Positions 30,721 to 35,085 of a DNA stretch of 35,085 nucleotides are shown one piece after another (the first letter of the stretch is position 1; every line of letters starts with the position of its first letter). The notes beneath the pieces were generated by a model. That model did no database searches and had not been told where the DNA came from. It worked only from the letters and a program-made list of their open reading frames with translations. The stretch spans positions 1-35,085 of the forward strand of contig JBEIHO010000028.1 in the NCBI GenBank assembly GCA_040381215.1, read 5' to 3'. Origin of the DNA: SZUA-430 sp040381215 (GTDB lineage: Bacteria > Pseudomonadota > Alphaproteobacteria > Micropepsales > Micropepsaceae). A program made the position numbers and the translations under genes.

Positions 30721-32310
30721 ATGTCGTCCAGACGCGATCTTGCAATGGCCGCAAAGGCCTGGCCGTTCGAGGAAGCCCGCAAGCTCCTCGCCCGCGTGCA
30801 GAAGGACGAGGCCGCTGGCAAGACCAAGCCCTACGTCCTCTTCGAGACCGGCTACGGCCCCTCGGGCCTGCCGCATATCGGTACCTTTGGCGAAGTCGCA
30901 CGCACCAGCTGGATCCGCCGCGCCTTCCAGGAAATTTCCGACAAGCCGACCCGTCTCATCGCCTTCTCCGATGACATGGACGGCATGCGCAAGATCCCCG
31001 AAAACGTGCCCAACCAGGAGATGCTGCGCGAGCACCTGCAGAAGCCGCTGACATCGGTCCCCGATCCCTTCGGCACGCACGAGAGCTTTGCCCACCACAA
31101 CAATGCACGCCTGCGCTCGTTCCTCGACAGTTTCGGCTTCGACTACGAATTCATGTCGGCGACGCAAGCCTATCGCTCGGGCATGTTCGACGCGATGCTG
31201 CTGCACGCCCTGTCCGTCTATGACCGCATCATGGACATCATGCTCCCGACCCTCGGCGAGGACCGTCGTCGCACCTACAGCCCCTTCCTGCCCATCTCGC
31301 CCAAGACCGGCCGCGTGCTTTACGTGCCCATGAAGCGGATCGATCCACAGGCCGGAACCATCACCTACGACGACGAGGACGGCGAGGAAATCACCCAGTC
31401 CGTCAAGGGCGGCCAGGTGAAGATGCAGTGGAAGCCCGACTTTGGCATGCGCTGGGCGGCCATGGGCGTCGACTTCGAGATGTTCGGCAAGGATCACCTG
31501 CCGAACCAGCCGGTCTACGCGAAGATCTGCAAGGCGCTCGGCGTCGAGCCGCCGGTGAATTTCGTCTACGAGCTCTTCCTCGACGACAAGGGCGAGAAGA
31601 TCTCGAAGTCGAAGGGCAACGGCATCTCGGTCGAGCAATGGCTGACCTACGCCGCACCCGAGAGCCTCGCCCTGTTCATGTTCCAGAAGCCAAAGACCGC
31701 CAAGCGTCTCTTCTTCGACATCATCCCCAAGGAAGTCGACGAATATGTGACATGGCTCGACAAGTATCAGGGACAGGCCGACGCCGACCGTTGTGAAAAC
31801 CCGGCCTGGCACATCCATGCCGGCAATCCCCCGCAGGAAAAATGGCCGGTCTCCTTCGCGCTGCTCTTGAACCTCGTGTCGGCCTCCAACGCATCGACGC
31901 CCGACATTCTCTGGGGCTTCATCCGCCAATATGCACCCGAGGCAAACCCCACCGACAACCCCTCGCTCGACCGCCTCGTCGGGTATGCGATCCGCTACTA
32001 CGAGGACTTCGTCAGGCCGCACAAGAAATACCGGGCCCCCACCGATCGCGAACGCGCAGCCATGGAAGATCTCGCGGCCGCCTTCGATGCCCTCGGCAAC
32101 GTGACCGATCCCGAAGCCGCGCAGTTCCAGGTCTACGAGGTAGGAAAGAAGCACGGCTTCGACCCGCTGCGTGACTGGTTCAAGGCCCTCTACGAGGTCC
32201 TCTTCGGCCAGGAACAGGGCCCACGCTTTGGCTCCTTCGCCGTGCTCTACGGCGTGGAAAACACGGCACGCCTGATCCGCGAGGGCCTGTCCGGCAGGTT
32301 TTTGGCCTGA
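30721..32310 (+). CDS. lysS: Class I lysyl-tRNA synthetase
   Basis: A 529-residue class I lysine-tRNA ligase, which charges tRNA-Lys in the cytosol. This Rossmann-fold class is typical of archaea, spirochetes and alphaproteobacteria, in contrast to class II LysRS elsewhere. The HIGH equivalent is PHIGTFGE (51-58), and KISKSK (293-298) is the KMSKS loop. The C-terminal helical anticodon-binding part follows (about residue 360 onward). ATG 30721 has GAGGA at 5 bases. It is the strongest taxonomic marker in the window. Confidence 0.96.
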   Translation: MSSRRDLAMAAKAWPFEEARKLLARVQKDEAAGKTKPYVLFETGYGPSGLPHIGTFGEVARTSWIRRAFQEISDKPTRLIAFSDDMDGMRKIPENVPNQEMLREHLQKPLTSVPDPFGTHESFAHHNNARLRSFLDSFGFDYEFMSATQAYRSGMFDAMLLHALSVYDRIMDIMLPTLGEDRRRTYSPFLPISPKTGRVLYVPMKRIDPQAGTITYDDEDGEEITQSVKGGQVKMQWKPDFGMRWAAMGVDFEMFGKDHLPNQPVYAKICKALGVEPPVNFVYELFLDDKGEKISKSKGNGISVEQWLTYAAPESLALFMFQKPKTAKRLFFDIIPKEVDEYVTWLDKYQGQADADRCENPAWHIHAGNPPQEKWPVSFALLLNLVSASNASTPDILWGFIRQYAPEANPTDNPSLDRLVGYAIRYYEDFVRPHKKYRAPTDRERAAMEDLAAAFDALGNVTDPEAAQFQVYEVGKKHGFDPLRDWFKALYEVLFGQEQGPRFGSFAVLYGVENTARLIREGLSGRFLA

Positions 32311-32341
32311 CGAAACGCGCATCTTCCCCTAAGCTGCGCGC

Positions 32342-33136
32342 ATGACGAGCCGCGCGCTTCTCCTGATCTTGGCCTTGTTTCTCCTGCCCCTCTCGCAGGC
32401 GAACGCCCAACCGGTGCCGCCACAGGCGACGGCTGCCTACGAGGCAGGCGATTACGCCGACGCCGCCCGTATCGCGGGTGACGTCAACAGCGCCCCGGCG
32501 CTCGCCTACGCCGCGCGCGCCCTCATTGCCGATGCGATCACCCGCCCCGACGGCTTCTGCACCGACTGCCTGCGCCAGGCCGAAGCCCTGGCCCGTCGCG
32601 CATCCCGCCTCGATCCACGCAATGTCGAAGCCTGCCTGCAGGAAGCCATCGCCATGGGCTTCCGCGGACGAAGCATCGGCGTGTCGGCCGCCCGCGCCGA
32701 AGGCCTCGCAGAGAAAGTACGTGAACGATTGGACGCAACGCGCGCCATCGATCCGCGCAACCCCTGGGCCAAGGCCGCCCTTGGCGCCTGGCATCTCGAA
32801 ATTGTCACCCACGCAGGTTCCGTGCTGGCATCGCTGCTTTACGGCGCCTCGCAGGACGAGGGCCTGGCACTTTATCGCGAGGCCCTGGGCGAACGGCCCG
32901 GTGAAGCACCGCTTCAATACCAGTTCGCCCTCGCGCTGCTCGCGCTTGACCGGGACACGCTCGTGCCCGAGGCCCGGCAAGCCCTCATGGATGTGCGAGG
33001 ATCAGGCAGCAAGGACGCCCTGACCATCTTCACGAAGGGCCGGGCCGCAACCCTTCTCGAGGCACTCGACGCGCCATCACGCGGCCGATTGCGCTCATTG
33101 GTGCTGCAATTCCAGGGTTACCCCAGCGACAGGTAA
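32342..33136 (+). CDS. Exported TPR-like repeat protein
   Basis: A 264-residue secreted protein. A signal peptide (LLLILALFLLPLSQANA) is cleaved near residue 23. The mature part is helical and repetitive (AAYEAGDYADAARIAG, LARRASRLDPRNVEACLQEA, LDATRAIDPRNPWAKAALGAW, YREALGERPGEAPLQYQFAL), consistent with degenerate tetratricopeptide repeats that would act as a periplasmic scaffold. The ATG lies directly after a 6-base stem (32316-32321 with 32335-32340) and lacks a Shine-Dalgarno sequence. It starts 31 bases after lysS and is convergent with the S24-like gene. Function unknown. Confidence 0.8.
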   Translation: MTSRALLLILALFLLPLSQANAQPVPPQATAAYEAGDYADAARIAGDVNSAPALAYAARALIADAITRPDGFCTDCLRQAEALARRASRLDPRNVEACLQEAIAMGFRGRSIGVSAARAEGLAEKVRERLDATRAIDPRNPWAKAALGAWHLEIVTHAGSVLASLLYGASQDEGLALYREALGERPGEAPLQYQFALALLALDRDTLVPEARQALMDVRGSGSKDALTIFTKGRAATLLEALDAPSRGRLRSLVLQFQGYPSDR

Positions 33137-33143
33137 GCGGGCG

Positions 33144-33776
33144 TCAGTGCCGAACCCACACGATCCGCGCCATCCACTCGACGGCGTCGCGTGGCAATGA
33201 CAGGCCCTCAAGCGAAGGGTTGAAGGGCGACAACTCGAGCTTGCGCGCCGTCTGCCGCGCCAGCTTCATCACCAGACAGCCCGGCTCAGCCTTCACCACG
33301 ACCGGGTCCCCCTTGCGCAACTCGGCCGCCGGCGAAACCACCACCACATGACCGTTGCGAAACACGGGTGCAGCGACATCATTCGAGATCTCGATCGCAA
33401 AGGCGCGGTCATCGCCGAAATCGGGAAACGCAAACCTGTCCCACGCCTTGGCGATCGGATCACCATTTTCGTCGAAAACGCGCTTCTTCTGCACATCCTT
33501 CATGGTGATGAAGGGAACCATGCGCGAAGGCCCGCGTCCGCCATTGGCCTTCGAGACAAGCGTGACGAAGTCATCGAGGCTGGCACCCGTGACATGGAGC
33601 ACCTTCGACAGGCTCTCGGTTGACGGCCAGCGCAACCGCCCCTGCGGCCCCAGTCGCTTGCTCTTGTTGAACGTCGTGGGATCAAGCCCCGCCGCCCGCG
33701 CGAGCCCGGACGGCGAATGGCCATACCGCGCCGCCAATGCATCAATCGCGCCCCAGATCTGCTTGTGCGATAACAT
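33144..33776 (-). CDS. HTH/S24-family regulator with a degenerate protease site
   Basis: A 210-residue regulator. Residues 1-75 form a helix-turn-helix domain (LAARYGHSPSGLARAAGLDPTTFNKSKRLG, as in phage CI-type repressors, shortened here). The rest has the LexA/CI S24 fold (AIEISNDVAAPVFRNGHVVVVSP, then GDPVVVKAEPG). Family members keep GDSM with the catalytic Ser; here the aligned segment is SNDVAAP (131-137), with Val134 in place of Ser. The Ala-Gly self-cleavage site is also not seen (ITMKDVQKK). It would therefore bind DNA but not cleave itself. It is divergent from pyrD across 105 bases. Confidence 0.85.
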   Translation of the reverse strand: MLSHKQIWGAIDALAARYGHSPSGLARAAGLDPTTFNKSKRLGPQGRLRWPSTESLSKVLHVTGASLDDFVTLVSKANGGRGPSRMVPFITMKDVQKKRVFDENGDPIAKAWDRFAFPDFGDDRAFAIEISNDVAAPVFRNGHVVVVSPAAELRKGDPVVVKAEPGCLVMKLARQTARKLELSPFNPSLEGLSLPRDAVEWMARIVWVRH

Positions 33777-33863
33777 GTCGAATTGAACCGTCCCGAGATG
33801 GAATTAAGACCGACACACCGGGCGCGCCTCGCGGACACGCTCTTGCGTCTCTCTGCACAAACT

Positions 33864-33873
33864 GATTCGAATC
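33864..33873. promoter_or_regulatory. GATTCGAATC palindrome upstream of pyrD
   Basis: A perfect 10-base palindrome 8 bases before the pyrD ATG. It contains two overlapping GANTC sites, the target of the alphaproteobacterial CcrM methylase. Its place suggests an effect on pyrD expression; a regulator half-site is another possibility. No convincing promoter was found in the 105-base gap for either gene. Confidence 0.35.
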
Positions 33874-33881
33874 CTATCACG

Positions 33882-34943
33882 ATGAAACTCATTCACAGCC
33901 TGTCGGGCTTCGCACGACCGTTGCTCACATGCATCGACCCCGAACGCGCGCACGCGATTACGGTGCGCTCGCTCTCGTATCTGGGCGATCTCGCCGGCAG
34001 CGAAACCGACGATCCCAGCCTTGGGATACAAGTCCTCGGCCTGCCCTTTCCCAATCCGGTCGGCCTCGCTGCCGGTTTCGACAAGAATGTCGAGACGACG
34101 CAAGCCATGCTGGGCTTCGGCTTCGGCTTCGTCGAAGCCGGCACCGTGACCCCCAAGCCACAGTCCGGCAACCCGCGGCCGCGCATCTTCCGCCTGCGAG
34201 AGGACCGGGCCGTCATCAACCGTCTGGGCTTCAACAACGAAGGCCTCGAGGCCGCACGCCACCGCCTCGCACGCCTCCAGGGCAGGCCCGGCATCCGCGG
34301 CATCAACATCGGCGCCAACAAGGATGCAAGCGACCGCGTCGCCGACTACGTCAAGGGGCTGACCGAGCTGGCGCCGCTCGCCGACTATGTCACCGTGAAT
34401 ATATCATCGCCCAACACGCCGGGCTTGCGCGGGCTGCAGAACCGCAGCGAACTCGACACCCTGCTCTCTGCCGTGATGACGGCCCGCGGCAAGCTCGCAA
34501 GACGCGTTCCCCTCCTCGTCAAGATCGCACCCGATCTCGACGAGCAGGCCTGCAGCGACATCGCCGCCCTCGCCCTCGAACACGCCATCGACGGCCTCAT
34601 CGTCTCCAACACCACGATTGCGCGCCCCGACAGCCTGCGCAGCGCCCATCGCGGCGAAGCCGGCGGCCTCTCCGGCCGACCGCTCTTCAAGCCATCGACC
34701 GAAATCCTCCGCACCATGCGCCGCCTCACGAAAGGCAAGCTCGTCCTCATTGGCGTCGGCGGCATTTCCTCGGGCGAGGACGCCTGGGCCAAGATCCGCG
34801 CCGGCGCCTCATTGGTGCAACTCTACACCGCCCTCGTCTACGAAGGCCCGACGCTCGTCACCCGCATCAAGCGCGAACTCCTCGCCTGCATGAAACGCGA
34901 CAACATCAAGACCATCAAGGACGCCATAGGCCTCGACGCCTGA
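33882..34943 (+). CDS. pyrD: Dihydroorotate dehydrogenase (quinone), class 2
   Basis: A 353-residue membrane-associated flavoenzyme that oxidises dihydroorotate to orotate in pyrimidine synthesis, passing electrons to quinone. Class 2 features are the N-terminal helical extension (MKLIHSLSGFARPLLTCIDPERAHA, split here for length), GLAAGFDKN, NRLGFNN, and the catalytic segment TVNISSPNTPGLRGLQ with its Ser. SNTTIARP and GVGGISSG close the FMN site. I use ATG 33882, which gives the usual class 2 length; a 33-residue in-frame extension upstream would cross the palindrome and is unlikely. Confidence 0.96.
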   Translation: MKLIHSLSGFARPLLTCIDPERAHAITVRSLSYLGDLAGSETDDPSLGIQVLGLPFPNPVGLAAGFDKNVETTQAMLGFGFGFVEAGTVTPKPQSGNPRPRIFRLREDRAVINRLGFNNEGLEAARHRLARLQGRPGIRGINIGANKDASDRVADYVKGLTELAPLADYVTVNISSPNTPGLRGLQNRSELDTLLSAVMTARGKLARRVPLLVKIAPDLDEQACSDIAALALEHAIDGLIVSNTTIARPDSLRSAHRGEAGGLSGRPLFKPSTEILRTMRRLTKGKLVLIGVGGISSGEDAWAKIRAGASLVQLYTALVYEGPTLVTRIKRELLACMKRDNIKTIKDAIGLDA

Positions 34944-34949
34944 CCCTCT

Positions 34950-35085
34950 CTCCCTCGCTTGCGAGGGAGTACCCGCGCGGAACGCGCGGGGGAGGGAGTT
35001 TGTCCCCGCAGGGCACCCACTCCCAACCAAACTCCTCCGTCTGCGGCAGCTGACGCTGCTGCATCCACCTCCTCGCTACGCGAGG
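34950..35085. repeat. Cluster of palindromic (REP-like) repeats, cut by the window end
   Basis: Three hairpins in 136 bases. CTCCCTCGC (34950-34958) pairs with GCGAGGGAG (34961-34969); CCCGCGCG (34972-34979) pairs with CGCGCGGG (34983-34990); CCTCGC (35071-35076) pairs with GCGAGG (35080-35085). GGGAG (34994-34998) could also pair with CTCCC (35020-35024). The CTCGC/GCGAG unit recurs at both ends, so the element is probably longer. It begins right after the pyrD stop and has no long T-tract. It resembles intergenic repeat families of alphaproteobacteria. Confidence 0.6.

Noticed and set aside
30649..32322. 557-codon open frame antisense to lysS
   Set aside because: It is a GC-rich shadow of lysS without a start signal or recognisable domain. 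The same reasoning removes the long antisense frames opposite rhlE (134-1654), hrpB (7837-8859) and yghU (5449-6753).
33858..33881. TTCGAATCC, resembling a tRNA T-loop
   Set aside because: The flanking bases do not form a T stem, and no acceptor stem, anticodon arm or CCA-like end can be placed around it.
1..35085. Prophage, insertion sequence, integron or CRISPR content
   Set aside because: No transposase, integrase, phage structural gene or regularly spaced repeat was found. The S24-like regulator has no phage neighbours, and gene density and base composition look uniform.

Overview
The window reads as chromosomal DNA of a GC-rich alphaproteobacterium with a lipid- and ketone-handling lifestyle. 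The evidence for this placement is a class I (archaeal-type) lysyl-tRNA synthetase, a ligase-associated helicase/exonuclease module, an alphaproteobacterial-style DinG-like iron-sulfur helicase, an S24-type regulator of a family I associate with Rhizobiales/Rhodospirillales, and TTGAC-type promoters. The genus cannot be fixed from the sequence alone. Genes are dense: about 30 protein genes, many overlapping by 1-4 bases. I see no rRNA, tRNA, CRISPR array, transposase or phage gene.

Layout. 0.1-3.2 kb: an RhlE-type DEAD-box RNA helicase, a DUF4253 protein and a GNAT acetyltransferase. 3.2-6.3 kb: a TetR regulator divergent from an EthA-like Baeyer-Villiger monooxygenase, with a clear dyad operator between them, then a YghU-type glutathione transferase. 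6.4-9.9 kb: HrpB helicase and a pentapeptide-repeat protein. 9.8-14.5 kb: the ligase-associated repair module (Lhr-like helicase on one strand, metallo-beta-lactamase-fold exonuclease and a ligase-like protein on the other). 14.6-22.8 kb: catabolic genes, namely a 2,4-dienoyl-CoA reductase-like SDR, quinone oxidoreductase, HSL-family esterase, D-aminoacylase-like amidohydrolase, an FMO-TetR operon, a cupin and two tandem hotdog thioesterases. 23.0-25.2 kb: a small membrane protein with a strong terminator and an exported VWA/peptidoglycan-binding protein. 25.2-30.6 kb: a leftward run (DinG-like helicase, TerB-like protein, fatty acid hydroxylase family protein, SixA phosphatase, SDR). 30.7-35.1 kb: lysS, an exported repeat protein, an S24-like regulator divergent from pyrD, and a patch of palindromic repeats running off the end.

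The most unusual object is the ligase-like gene at 13590-14540. It keeps the N-terminal DNA-binding domain and the C-terminal OB-fold of the ATP-dependent ligase that normally sits in this repair module, but the whole nucleotidyltransferase (catalytic) domain is replaced by a short proline-rich linker. That linker carries QADLF, which fits the bacterial sliding-clamp-binding motif. If real, the module encodes a non-catalytic, clamp-tethered DNA-binding factor beside a helicase and a nuclease.

Other points of interest are two independent monooxygenase/TetR pairs, each with a dyad over its promoter; an S24-family regulator that has lost its catalytic serine and self-cleavage site; and a 140-base antisense overlap between the Lhr-like helicase and pentapeptide-repeat genes.
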